Origin: Lutimaribacter saemankumensis
GTDB lineage: Bacteria > Pseudomonadota > Alphaproteobacteria > Rhodobacterales > Rhodobacteraceae
Assembly (NCBI RefSeq): GCF_900100005.1
Contig: NZ_FNEB01000005.1
Location: forward strand, 1-64,000
DNA: 64,000 bases
Direction: 5' to 3'
Under the pieces are notes generated by a model. It worked only from the letters and a program-made list of their open reading frames with translations, did no database searches and was not told the origin of the DNA. Shown here one piece after another: positions 55,893-64,000 of this stretch (positions are counted from its first letter, which is position 1; each line of letters opens with the position of its first letter). Both the position numbers and the translations under genes were made by a program.

Positions 55893-56732
55893 ATGACGAA
55901 AACCAACCGCATCGCCTTTCAGGGAGAGCCGGGCGCCTATTCGCACCAGGCCTGCCACGACGCCCGCCCGGAAATGGAGGCCCTGCCCTGCCGTACCTTC
56001 GAGGACGCGATCGACGCGGTCCGCGAAGGCCGTGCGGACCTTGCGATGCTGCCTGTCGAGAACTCGACCTATGGCCGGGTGGCGGATATCCACTCGCTTT
56101 TGCCGGCCTCGGGGCTGCATATTATCGACGAGGCGTTCGTCCGGGTGCACATCAACCTTCTGGCGGTGCCCGGCACGCGCCTGGAACAGGTCGAACAGGC
56201 CATGAGCCACACCGTCCTGCTGGGTCAGTGCAAGAAATTCCTGACCAGGCACGGCATCCACCGCGTCACCGGCGCGGATACAGCCGGTTCGGCCAAGCAT
56301 GTGGCCGAACTTGGCGATCCGTCCCTCGCCGCGCTTGCGGGCGACCTTGCCGCCGAGATCTACGGGCTGGACATCCTGGCCCGCCACATCGAGGACCAGG
56401 GCAACAACACCACACGGTTCCTCGTAATGTCGCGCGACGGCGATCACAGCCGCCGGGGCGACGACGGCATGATGACAAGCTTTGTCTTCCAGGTGCGCAA
56501 CATCCCCGCCGCGCTTTACAAGGCGATGGGCGGTTTCGCCACCAACGGCGTCAACATGACCAAGCTGGAAAGCTACATGGTCGGCGGGTCTTTCACGGCG
56601 ACGCAGTTCTATGCCGATATCGAAGGTCACCCAGATGACGACAATGTACGCCTTGCACTGGATGAACTCAGCTATTTCACGTCCGAGATGAAAATCCTGG
56701 GCGTCTACCCGGCCGATCCACGCCGGCACTGA
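55893..56732 (+). CDS. pheA: Prephenate dehydratase with ACT domain
   Basis: Protein of 279 residues. The dehydratase domain (about 5-180) has FQGEPGAYSHQA, LPVENSTYG and the catalytic NNTTRFLV; an ACT regulatory domain follows (about 200-275). The ACT motif reads NMTKLESYMVGG, where the classical ESRP phenylalanine-binding motif is altered. It makes phenylpyruvate for phenylalanine synthesis; no chorismate mutase domain is fused. The ATG at 55893 is preferred over a TTG upstream. Confidence 0.95.
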   Translation: MTKTNRIAFQGEPGAYSHQACHDARPEMEALPCRTFEDAIDAVREGRADLAMLPVENSTYGRVADIHSLLPASGLHIIDEAFVRVHINLLAVPGTRLEQVEQAMSHTVLLGQCKKFLTRHGIHRVTGADTAGSAKHVAELGDPSLAALAGDLAAEIYGLDILARHIEDQGNNTTRFLVMSRDGDHSRRGDDGMMTSFVFQVRNIPAALYKAMGGFATNGVNMTKLESYMVGGSFTATQFYADIEGHPDDDNVRLALDELSYFTSEMKILGVYPADPRRH

Positions 56733-57047
56733 TCACCGGCGTTTCGGCCCCAACGCCGCCAGGCGCCGCGCGTTCTTGCCCGCCTTCTTTCGGATCGGTT
56801 TCAACCCGGCCCTCAGGATGGCATCGGGTGGCTGTCCCTCCAGCAACGCTTTCTGCATCGCCCACTGCGCCTTGAGCAGCGCGCGCGGCTTTTCCGTCAC
56901 CATCCGCGTGGTTTCACCGGTCGATACCGCCCAGAATCCGGCCATGCCACCCAGTCGCATGGCGATAACGGCCTGCGCGTCGAACATCGCACGTGACGTT
57001 TCAAGCGCAAGCTTCCACGGGCCAAGAAAATAATCGGGGGTCCACAT
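56733..57047 (-). CDS. Small conserved-looking hypothetical protein
   Basis: Protein of 104 residues, MWTPDYFLGPWKLALE at the start and a very basic C-terminus (KPIRKKAGKNARRLAALGPKRR). The middle is amphipathic helix rich in Ala, Met and Gly, slightly phasin-like. No certain family. It ends back-to-back with the pheA stop, with no base between. Confidence 0.65.
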   Translation of the reverse strand: MWTPDYFLGPWKLALETSRAMFDAQAVIAMRLGGMAGFWAVSTGETTRMVTEKPRALLKAQWAMQKALLEGQPPDAILRAGLKPIRKKAGKNARRLAALGPKRR

Positions 57048-57175
57048 CGCACATCCTGCCCTTCACCCCACCCATAGGTATGAATCATAACACGAATATG
57101 GTGTCTCCGCGCGTCCGCCGCTTTCGCCGCGCGCAAATTCCGGTGTCCGCATGCAACCGCGCCACAGCGCGCGCG

Positions 57176-58354
57176 TCAGCCGCCCTTGGGATGCTCAAGC
57201 CGCAGGACGGGGGCGTCTTCGGGATCGGGGGCAAGTTCTTCGAAATCGAAATTGTCCAACCGGCGCGCACGGCGGCCCGCCTTGTCCGCGCTGATCTTGA
57301 TCTCGGAAATATCCTTGGCCGCCTGCCCGAAGTGCCGGTCGAGGTTCTCGACCCGCGTGCCCAAACGCTCCACATCGGCAAACAGCAGGCCCAACTCACG
57401 CCGGATCGCACCCGCCTGTTCACGCATCCGCGCGTCCTTCAGGATGGCGCGCATCGTGTTCAGCGTGGCCATGCAGGTCGTGGGCGACACGATCCAGACC
57501 CGCGCGGCGAATCCTTCGCGAACCAGTTCGGGGAACCGCGCATGCAATTCGGCATAAACCGCCTCGGAGGGCAGGAACATAAGCGCCCCATCCGCGGTTT
57601 CGCCATCCAGGATGTATTTTTCCGAAATCGCCTTGATATGGCCCCGCACCGATTGCCGCATCAGGGTGGAGGCGCGGTTCAGCTGTTCCTGCGTTTCGGC
57701 GTTAACCAGCGCCTCGTACGCCTCGAGCGGGAACTTGCTGTCGATCACGATAGGGCCGGGCGGGTTGGGCAGGTAGATCAGGCAATCCGCGCGCTTGCCG
57801 TTCGACAGCGTCGCCTGCCACTGGTAGCTGTCCGATGGCAGCGCCTTGCCCACGATGTCACGCAACTGGATTTCCCCGAACGCCCCGCGCGTCTGCTTGT
57901 TTGAAAGGATGTCCTGCAGCGACAGCACGTCGCCCGACAGCTTTGTGATGTTTTCCTGCGCCTTGTCGATCGCCTGCAGCCGCTGCTGCAACTCGCCCAG
58001 CGACTGCGCCGTGCGCCGGGCCGAGCCTTGCAGGTTCTCGTTCATCTTCTCCGACACCTGGCCCAGGCGCCGCTCCATCAGTTGCAGCATGTTCGCCTGG
58101 GATGCGGCCTGCGCCTCGGACACATGGGTCAGCCCGCCCGCCAGTTGCTGCTGGCCCTGGCTCAGCGTTTCGACGCGCTGGCCCAGCATCCCGATCTGCT
58201 GCGCCAGCGGTTCGGCCATCCGCGCCGACCGTCCCGCCGCGCGCACCGCGACGACCAGCAGGATCAGGAACAACAGCGCCAGCACACCGCCCGCCAGCAC
58301 CAGCAGGACCGCCGGGTCGTTCAACGCATAACTCTGGTCGCCAATCTGGATCAT
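57176..58354 (-). CDS. rmuC: DNA recombination protein RmuC
   Basis: Protein of 392 residues: N-terminal membrane helix (about 15-40), a coiled coil (about 50-150, Gln-rich), and the RmuC nuclease-like domain ([40 protein letters not shown]). It limits inversion at short inverted repeats. Its ATG overlaps the mutL stop (ATGA). Confidence 0.93.
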   Translation of the reverse strand: MIQIGDQSYALNDPAVLLVLAGGVLALLFLILLVVAVRAAGRSARMAEPLAQQIGMLGQRVETLSQGQQQLAGGLTHVSEAQAASQANMLQLMERRLGQVSEKMNENLQGSARRTAQSLGELQQRLQAIDKAQENITKLSGDVLSLQDILSNKQTRGAFGEIQLRDIVGKALPSDSYQWQATLSNGKRADCLIYLPNPPGPIVIDSKFPLEAYEALVNAETQEQLNRASTLMRQSVRGHIKAISEKYILDGETADGALMFLPSEAVYAELHARFPELVREGFAARVWIVSPTTCMATLNTMRAILKDARMREQAGAIRRELGLLFADVERLGTRVENLDRHFGQAAKDISEIKISADKAGRRARRLDNFDFEELAPDPEDAPVLRLEHPKGG

Positions 58355-60186
58355 GTCCGCCCGAACAGCCTTTCGATATCGCTCAGCTTAAGCTCCACAT
58401 AGGTGGGCCGCCCGTGGTTGCACTGGCCGGAATGCGGCGTTGCCTCCATCTCGCGCAAAAGCGCGTTCATCTCTTCGGCCCGCATCCGGCGGCCCGACCG
58501 GATCGAGCCGTGGCAGGCGACCCGGCTCAGGATCGCCTCGAGCCGCGCCTGAACGTTCATGCTGTCGCCCTGGTCGGCAAGCTCGTCCAGGATATCCAGC
58601 ACCATCGCCCGCGCGTTGACCTCACCCAGAAGGGCGGGCGTTTCGCGCACCGCGACCGCACCGCCGCCGAAGGGCTCGAGCGTCAGGCCAAGGCGCGACA
58701 GGTCGTCGGCATGTTCCATCAGCCGCGCACAGTCGCCCTCCGACAACTCGACGATCTCGGGGATAAGCAACGCCTGCGCCGCAACCCCGTTTTCGGCCAT
58801 CTGGCGCTTGAGCCGTTCATAAACCAACCGCTCATGGGCGGCGTGCTGATCGACGATCACGATGCCCGTGTCGGTCTGCGCGATGATGTAGTTTTCATGC
58901 ACCTGCGCCCGCGCCGCACCCAGCGGCAACCCCTCATCCGCCGCTTGCGGTGCGTCCTGGGGTGTCTCTTCAACCCGCGCGCTATAGGCCAGCGCGGTTT
59001 CCGCGAATCCCACTTGCGGGGCCTGCGCCTGATAGGCCATCTGCCGCGCCCCGGGGCCGGGGCGGTCCATCTGGTAGACACGCGGCGCAACCGGCTCGGG
59101 CCGCATCGCGCCCAGCGTGGCCCCCGCCACGGTCGAGGACGCCCGATGCCCCGCCTCGCCCAGCGCATGGCGCAGCGCGCTGACGATCAGCCCGCGCACG
59201 GTGCCCGGATCACGGAACCGCACCTCGGATTTCGCCGGATGCACGTTCACGTCCACCAGCGTGGGCGCGCAATCCACGAACAGCGCGGCGACCGGGTGCC
59301 GGTCGCGGCTCAGGAAATCGAAATATGCCGCACGCAACGCGCCGATCAGCAGCTTGTCGCGCACCGGGCGGCCATTGACGAACAGGAACTGCGCCACCGC
59401 CGCACCACGCGAATAGGTGGGCAGCGCGGCAAAACCCGACAGATGAAAACCTTCGCGCTCGGCGTCGATCCGCAGGCTGTTTTCCGCGAATTCCGCCCCC
59501 AGGACGCTGGCAAGCCGCCCGTGCAGCGCATCGAACAGATCACCCGATTCCGCATCGGCGCGGAACACCACGCGCCCTTCGCCGCCGCCTGACACGTCAC
59601 GCAGCACGAATGCGACGAACGGTTCGGCCATGGCCAGCCGCTTGACCACGTCGGTGATCGCCTGCGCCTCGGCCCGGTCGGTGCGCAGGAATTTCAGCCG
59701 CGCCGGAGTGGCGTAAAAGAGATCGCGCAACTCGACCACCGTTCCGGCGTTCAGCGCGGCAGGTTTCACCGGCCCGACCTGTCCACCCGCCACCGTGATC
59801 TGCGCGGCCTCTTCGCCAGCCACGCGGCTGGTGATCGTCAACCGCCCCACCGCACCAAGGCTGGGCAGCGCCTCGCCACGAAAACCGAAGCTGTTGATGT
59901 TCAGCAGGTCGGTCCCGTCGATCTTGGACGTTGCGTGGCGCGACAGGGCCAGCGGCAGATCCGCCGCCGCGATCCCGCAGCCGTCGTCACTCACCCGGAT
60001 CAGCGTCTTGCCGCCATCGGCAATCGCGATGTCGATGCGCCGCGCCCCGGCGTCAATGGCGTTTTCCACCAGCTCCTTGACTGCCGAGGCCGGGCGTTCC
60101 ACCACTTCGCCCGCCGCGATGCGGTTGATCGCGGCCTCGTCCAGTTGGCGGATTACCGGGCGTATGTTGGGGGCATGGGTGTTCAT
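58351..60186 (-). CDS. mutL: DNA mismatch repair protein MutL
   Basis: Protein of 611 residues. GHKL ATPase motifs are intact: [24 protein letters not shown] and [13 protein letters not shown]. The C-terminal domain has [12 protein letters not shown], which fits the DQHA(X)2E(X)4E endonuclease motif of MutL proteins from MutH-less bacteria. The start at 60186 gives [30 protein letters not shown]. Coupled to rmuC. Confidence 0.96.
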   Translation of the reverse strand: MNTHAPNIRPVIRQLDEAAINRIAAGEVVERPASAVKELVENAIDAGARRIDIAIADGGKTLIRVSDDGCGIAAADLPLALSRHATSKIDGTDLLNINSFGFRGEALPSLGAVGRLTITSRVAGEEAAQITVAGGQVGPVKPAALNAGTVVELRDLFYATPARLKFLRTDRAEAQAITDVVKRLAMAEPFVAFVLRDVSGGGEGRVVFRADAESGDLFDALHGRLASVLGAEFAENSLRIDAEREGFHLSGFAALPTYSRGAAVAQFLFVNGRPVRDKLLIGALRAAYFDFLSRDRHPVAALFVDCAPTLVDVNVHPAKSEVRFRDPGTVRGLIVSALRHALGEAGHRASSTVAGATLGAMRPEPVAPRVYQMDRPGPGARQMAYQAQAPQVGFAETALAYSARVEETPQDAPQAADEGLPLGAARAQVHENYIIAQTDTGIVIVDQHAAHERLVYERLKRQMAENGVAAQALLIPEIVELSEGDCARLMEHADDLSRLGLTLEPFGGGAVAVRETPALLGEVNARAMVLDILDELADQGDSMNVQARLEAILSRVACHGSIRSGRRMRAEEMNALLREMEATPHSGQCNHGRPTYVELKLSDIERLFGRT

Positions 60187-60247
60187 CCCACAAGACCTAG
60201 CATGGCACAGGCGATTCTGCCACCGGGGATCAAGCGGCCCACGCCAA

Positions 60248-61348
60248 TCAGATACGCGCGCGATAGAGCCTGATACGCAGCCCCCCATGCGGCACGGCTG
60301 GCCCGGTATGCAGTGTCAGCCCGGTTGCCTTGGCAAGCCCCTGGTCGCTGGTCACGATCCCCACATGCCAGCCCGCGAAACGGTCCTTCAGAACCTGGCC
60401 CAGCGCGCCATAAAGCCCGAACAGCGGCTTTCGCTCGCCGATCCGTGCGCCGTAGGGCGGGTTCACGATCACGATGCCGGGCGGGCCATCGGGCGGGGTC
60501 AGCTCGCTCACCGCCTGTTCCGCGAAACTTACCCAGTCGGATACACCGGCACGAGCCGCGTTTTCGCGCGCCATGCGCACCGCACCGGGATCGCGGTCGA
60601 ACCCGAAGAACCGCGCCTTTGGCACGGCCGGCCGCGACGCCCCGCGCATCGCCGCCCACCGGTCCGGCTCGAACGTGGCAAGCTGCTCGAACGCGAAATC
60701 CCGGTCGCGTCCGGGCAGCAGACCGGCGGCGATCTCGGCCGCCTCCAGCACGAAGGTGCCCGACCCGCACATCGGGTCCACGACCGTCTGGCTGCCGTCA
60801 AAGCCCATCTGCCGCAGAAACAGCGACGCCAGCGTTTCGCGCATCGGCGCCTTGCCCATCGCCTGCTTGTGCCCGCGCTTGTGCAGGCTTTCGCCGGATG
60901 TATCGACGCTGATCGTGACAAGGTTGTCGTCGATCCGCACCTTCAGCGCCACAGCCGCATCGCTGCGCACCGGCGCGCCCAGGCCGTCGGAAATCGCCTT
61001 GGCGATCCGCTGCGCCGCCGCGCGCTCGTGATAGATCTTGGAGCGGTGCGATGTCACCTCGACCTTCACCGGCACGTCGGGGCGCAACACCTCGGCCCAG
61101 GGAAACTTGCTGGCGCGCTTGTCCAGTTGCGCCAGGTGAAACGCCCGGAACTGACCGATCCGCACCAGCACCCGCGTCGCCCCGCGCAGCACGAGGTTCG
61201 CGCGCCAGGCATCGTCCCATCCGCCATTGAAACTGACACCGCCTTCGATCGCCTCAGGCAGCGGAAAGCCGGCCGCGCGCGCCTCGTCGGCAAGCGTACG
61301 CTCCATGCCTGGCGGGGCCACCAGGAAAATGTCCATCTTGTCGCTCAT
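60248..61348 (-). CDS. THUMP-domain RNA methyltransferase, RlmL-like
   Basis: Protein of 366 residues: N-terminal ferredoxin-like/THUMP region (about 1-160), then a class I SAM methyltransferase with [17 protein letters not shown] and catalytic [10 protein letters not shown]. It probably makes N2-methylguanine in 23S rRNA (like RlmL) or in tRNA; the C-terminal RlmK domain of E. coli RlmKL is absent. The start is uncertain between 61348 and 61336. Confidence 0.88.
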   Translation of the reverse strand: MSDKMDIFLVAPPGMERTLADEARAAGFPLPEAIEGGVSFNGGWDDAWRANLVLRGATRVLVRIGQFRAFHLAQLDKRASKFPWAEVLRPDVPVKVEVTSHRSKIYHERAAAQRIAKAISDGLGAPVRSDAAVALKVRIDDNLVTISVDTSGESLHKRGHKQAMGKAPMRETLASLFLRQMGFDGSQTVVDPMCGSGTFVLEAAEIAAGLLPGRDRDFAFEQLATFEPDRWAAMRGASRPAVPKARFFGFDRDPGAVRMARENAARAGVSDWVSFAEQAVSELTPPDGPPGIVIVNPPYGARIGERKPLFGLYGALGQVLKDRFAGWHVGIVTSDQGLAKATGLTLHTGPAVPHGGLRIRLYRARI

Positions 61349-61402
61349 GCCCGCGGCATAGCGGGAAACGCGCGCCACGGCGAGAGGGTTCGTGCCCTGC
61401 GC

Positions 61403-62626
61403 CTAGCCCCCGACCGCGTTACGGTACCACGCGACAATCTTTTGCCTCTCTTCGTCTTCCATGTAGCTCAGGTTCGCGGGCGGCATCGCATGGGTCAGCC
61501 CCGCCTGCAGATAGATCGCCCGCGCCTGCCGCGCGATATGATATTCGGTGTCCAGCCGCACACCCTTGGGCGCCCAAAGCAGCCCGTCCCAGAACGGTTC
61601 CGAGGCGTGGCACATCGAACAGCGGCCCAGAACGATGTCATGCACCTCGTCGAACCCTTCGGCCTGCGCGAATTTCACCGCAGCGCCCTGCGCCTCCTGC
61701 GGTTCCTCGGCGCGGAACATCGGCGCGGTCGAAAGCCACATGATCAGCACGAAAATCGCCGCCGTCGCCGCCCAGGCCCAGTAGGGCATTCCCTTGCGCG
61801 CATGCATCGAGTTGAAGAAATGCCGGATCGTCACCCCCATCAGGAACACCAGGCTGGCGATGATCCAGTTGTATTCGCTGGCAAAGGCCAGCGGGTAATG
61901 GTTGCTCAGCATCAGGAAGATCACCGGCAGCGTCAGGTAGTTGTTATGCGTGCTGCGCTGCTTTGCGATCTTGCCGTATTTGGGGTCGGGCCTGTTGCCC
62001 GCGATCAGGTCGGCCACCACGACCTTCTGGTTCGGAATGATGATCATGAAGACATTGGCACTCATGATCGTGGCGGTGAACGCACCCAGGTGCAGCATTG
62101 CCGCCCGTCCCGAGAAAACGCTGGTATAGAAATACGCCATTCCCACCAGCACAACGAACAGCGCCACCATCAGCCCGGTCTGGTTGGCGTTCACGAACCG
62201 GTCGCACAGGAAATCGTAGACCAGCCAGCCAAAGGCCAGCGATGCCATCGAGATCACGATCGCCCAACCCGGATGGATGTCCCAAACGGCCGGATCGACA
62301 AGGTAGAACTCGGCCCCCAGGTAATAGACCACCGCCAAAAGCGCGAAACCCGACAGCCAGGTGGAATAGCTTTCCCATTTGAACCACACCAGCCCGTCCG
62401 GCATGTTCGACGGCGCCACCAGGTATTTCTGGATGTGATAGAACCCCCCGCCATGCACCTGCCATTCCTCGCCATCCGCGCCGGTGGAAAGGTTGCGGTC
62501 GCGGTGCAGGCCCAGGTCCAGCGCGATGAAATAGAACGACGACCCGATCCACGCGATCGCGGTGATGACATGCAGCCAGCGAATGGCGAATTCGGCCCAT
62601 GCGCCCATGGCAGCCAGGTCGTACAT
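61403..62626 (-). CDS. puuD: Membrane-bound urate oxidase PuuD
   Basis: Protein of 407 residues: eight to nine helices in an N-terminal urate hydroxylase domain (WLHVITAIAWIGSSFYFIALD, RHFFNSMHARKG), then a C-terminal cytochrome c domain with CSMCH at 336-340 and a Met ligand in HAMPP. It oxidises urate and sends electrons to the respiratory chain instead of to O2 directly. Divergent from a lysR gene; other purine-degradation genes are not seen in the window. Confidence 0.92.
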   Translation of the reverse strand: MYDLAAMGAWAEFAIRWLHVITAIAWIGSSFYFIALDLGLHRDRNLSTGADGEEWQVHGGGFYHIQKYLVAPSNMPDGLVWFKWESYSTWLSGFALLAVVYYLGAEFYLVDPAVWDIHPGWAIVISMASLAFGWLVYDFLCDRFVNANQTGLMVALFVVLVGMAYFYTSVFSGRAAMLHLGAFTATIMSANVFMIIIPNQKVVVADLIAGNRPDPKYGKIAKQRSTHNNYLTLPVIFLMLSNHYPLAFASEYNWIIASLVFLMGVTIRHFFNSMHARKGMPYWAWAATAAIFVLIMWLSTAPMFRAEEPQEAQGAAVKFAQAEGFDEVHDIVLGRCSMCHASEPFWDGLLWAPKGVRLDTEYHIARQARAIYLQAGLTHAMPPANLSYMEDEERQKIVAWYRNAVGG

Positions 62627-62724
62627 CGGTATCTCTCCCGGTTGGTTTCGGCACAGGCTATCCGAGCCGGCATTTGTCTGTTAATCCAGCAGCTAGCGGG
62701 AACAGTTTCAAAAAGATTCTGAAA

Positions 62725-63639
62725 ATGGCTTATGTGAACAACATCCGCATGTTCGTCCGTGTCTACGAATTGGGCAACATGAGCGCCGCGGCACGCGATC
62801 AGCGCACCTCGCCTGCGGTGGCCTCGTCCCGCATTGCCGAGCTGGAAAAACACCTTGGCGTCCGCCTGTTCAACCGCACCACTCGCGCGCTGAACCCCAC
62901 CGAACACGGGCGGCTGTTCTATGACGGGGCCTGCCGCATACTCGAAGCGATCGACAGCGCCGAAGCCGCCGTGATGGAAGCCAGCCAATCCCCGCGCGGC
63001 ACCCTATTCGTGGCCGCACCGCTGGGCGTGGGGCGGCGGTTCATCGCGCCCGCCGTGCCCGCATTCAAGGCGCAATACCCCCAGATCGACATCCGATTGC
63101 GCCTGTCCGACCGGATGATCGACGTCACCGGCGAGGGGCTGGACCTTGCCTTTCACCTCGGGCCATTGGTCGACAGCGATCTCAAGGTTCGCGTGATCGA
63201 GGAATGCCCCCGCGTGCTGTGTGCCGCCCCGGCCTATATCGAACGGCGCGGCATGCCCCGCGACGGGCAGGCGCTGATCGAGGATGGCCATGACTGCCTG
63301 AACCTGCGCTTTCCCGGCGCGCGCGAATTCCAATGGACGCTGCAAACCGCCGATGGCCCACGCCGTTTCGAAATCTCCGGCCCGCTGGAAAGCGACGATG
63401 GCGACGTCTTGACCGGCTGGGCACTGGATGGCGCGGGCATCGTCCTGAAGCCGCTGTTCGAAGTGGCCGAGCACCTGGAAACCGGTGCGCTGGTGCCCGT
63501 GGCGACCGATACGCCGCCGATCCCCACTCAACTGGCCTGCCTGTCGCCTTCGCGCCGGTATCGCGATCCCAAGGTGCAGGTCTTCACCGAATTCATGGTC
63601 GATCACTGCAAACGCGCCCTGCGCGAATTGCAGCCCTGA
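62725..63639 (+). CDS. LysR-family transcriptional regulator
   Basis: Protein of 304 residues: winged helix-turn-helix (about 1-60, MSAAARDQRTSPAVASSRIAEL) and a substrate-binding effector domain (about 90-300). The start at 62725 gives MAYVNNIRMFVRVYELGNMS; the ribosome site is weak. It is divergent from puuD with a 98-base gap, so it may control urate catabolism, though it could instead regulate the downstream metallo-hydrolase gene. Confidence 0.9.
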   Translation: MAYVNNIRMFVRVYELGNMSAAARDQRTSPAVASSRIAELEKHLGVRLFNRTTRALNPTEHGRLFYDGACRILEAIDSAEAAVMEASQSPRGTLFVAAPLGVGRRFIAPAVPAFKAQYPQIDIRLRLSDRMIDVTGEGLDLAFHLGPLVDSDLKVRVIEECPRVLCAAPAYIERRGMPRDGQALIEDGHDCLNLRFPGAREFQWTLQTADGPRRFEISGPLESDDGDVLTGWALDGAGIVLKPLFEVAEHLETGALVPVATDTPPIPTQLACLSPSRRYRDPKVQVFTEFMVDHCKRALRELQP

Positions 63640-63744
63640 TCATTGCCGCACATCCCGGCATTCCGGGCGGCACCCCTTGTCATTTGATTACATTCTATTA
63701 CCTGCATGTGAAACACATCTTTTGACCGCTAGAGGAGGTTCTGC

Positions 63745-64000
63745 ATGTTTTCCCGCACCAGCCCATCCACCGGCCCGGCTTCGCCCGAGGTGACGGGGTT
63801 CTATGACCCCGCCACAGGGTCGATCATGTACGTGGCCGCCGATCCGGCGACGAAAAAGGCCGCGCTGATCGACGTGGTGCTGGATTTCGACCCTGCCCAC
63901 GGACGCACCCGCACCGACAGCGCGCAGGAGGTGCTGGATTTCGTCGCGGCACAGGGCCTGACGGTCGAATGGATTCTCGACACCCACCCCCATGCCGACC
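63745..64000 (+). CDS. Metallo-beta-lactamase-fold hydrolase (partial)
   Basis: The first 85 residues of a gene cut by the window end. AGAGGAGGTTCTGC precedes the ATG. The protein begins MFSRTSPSTGP, has strand-rich VTGFYDPATGSIMYVAAD, and ends in DTHPHAD, the start of the HxHxDH zinc motif of the family. This N-terminal form resembles beta-lactamase-hydrolase-like or persulfide dioxygenase proteins; the C-terminal part is needed to decide. Confidence 0.8.
   Translation, partial: MFSRTSPSTGPASPEVTGFYDPATGSIMYVAADPATKKAALIDVVLDFDPAHGRTRTDSAQEVLDFVAAQGLTVEWILDTHPHAD

Noticed and set aside
59795..62722. Very long open frame on the plus strand (about 975 codons)
   Set aside because: It lies antisense to mutL, the THUMP methyltransferase and puuD. 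It has no ribosome site and its translation is rich in Arg/His/Pro in the pattern of a shadow frame in GC-rich DNA.

Overview
The window looks like a chromosomal segment of an alphaproteobacterium of the order Rhodobacterales (Roseobacter/Rhodobacter type). The DNA is GC-rich. It carries an FnrL-type oxygen regulator with its TTGA(C/T)-N4-(A/G)TCAA boxes, a cbb3 oxidase locus with ccoNOQP and ccoGHIS, MsrPQ, YejABEF, a VPLPA-type C-terminal sorting signal and a membrane-anchored cytochrome c of the cy type. I see no phage, insertion sequence, integrase or CRISPR array. The species cannot be named from the sequence alone.

Layout. 0.5-5.4 kb: msrP-msrQ, an FMN-dependent glutamate-synthase-like oxidoreductase, a DUF302 protein preceded by an FNR box, and two tandem FAS1-domain exported proteins. 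5.5-12.4 kb: clpB, a small ORF with an apparent frameshift, pyrF, a Nudix hydrolase, dinB, N-formylglutamate amidohydrolase, tRNA-Val(GAC) and rpmJ (L36). 12.4-14.6 kb: a three-gene operon headed by a secreted caspase-fold protein (caspase, SH3b, YARHG). 14.7-23.5 kb: an eight-gene minus-strand operon with a long acyl-CoA synthetase-like gene, livG, livH, a two-helix small protein, livM, livK, livF and a phenylacetate-CoA-ligase-like gene. It reads as an uptake-plus-CoA-activation pathway for an unknown carboxylic acid. 23.7-26.3 kb: a cytoplasmic PAS hybrid kinase overlapping its OmpR-family regulator. 26.4-32.7 kb: hemF, a divergent SDR, an rRNA-type methyltransferase, clpS, a HAD hydrolase, a D,D-carboxypeptidase with SPOR domain, and an exported protein broken by a frameshift at a run of seven G.

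32.7-47.7 kb is a microaerobic block: ccoG-H-I-S, a VPLPA-CTERM surface protein gene sitting between the two cco operons, ccoN-O-Q-P, a universal stress protein, an FAD monooxygenase, fnrL and hemN. Five FNR boxes in the window (before DUF302, ccoG, ccoN, usp, and between fnrL and hemN) suggest that FnrL activates the high-affinity oxidase, its copper-delivery and assembly genes, and oxygen-independent haem synthesis when oxygen falls.

47.7-64 kb: an endonuclease/exonuclease/phosphatase-family protein, an exported HEVTH metallopeptidase-like protein, the yejABEF peptide importer, a cy-type cytochrome c, pheA, a small conserved-looking protein, mutL-rmuC, a THUMP RNA methyltransferase, the urate oxidase puuD with a divergent lysR gene, and the start of a metallo-beta-lactamase-fold gene cut by the window end.
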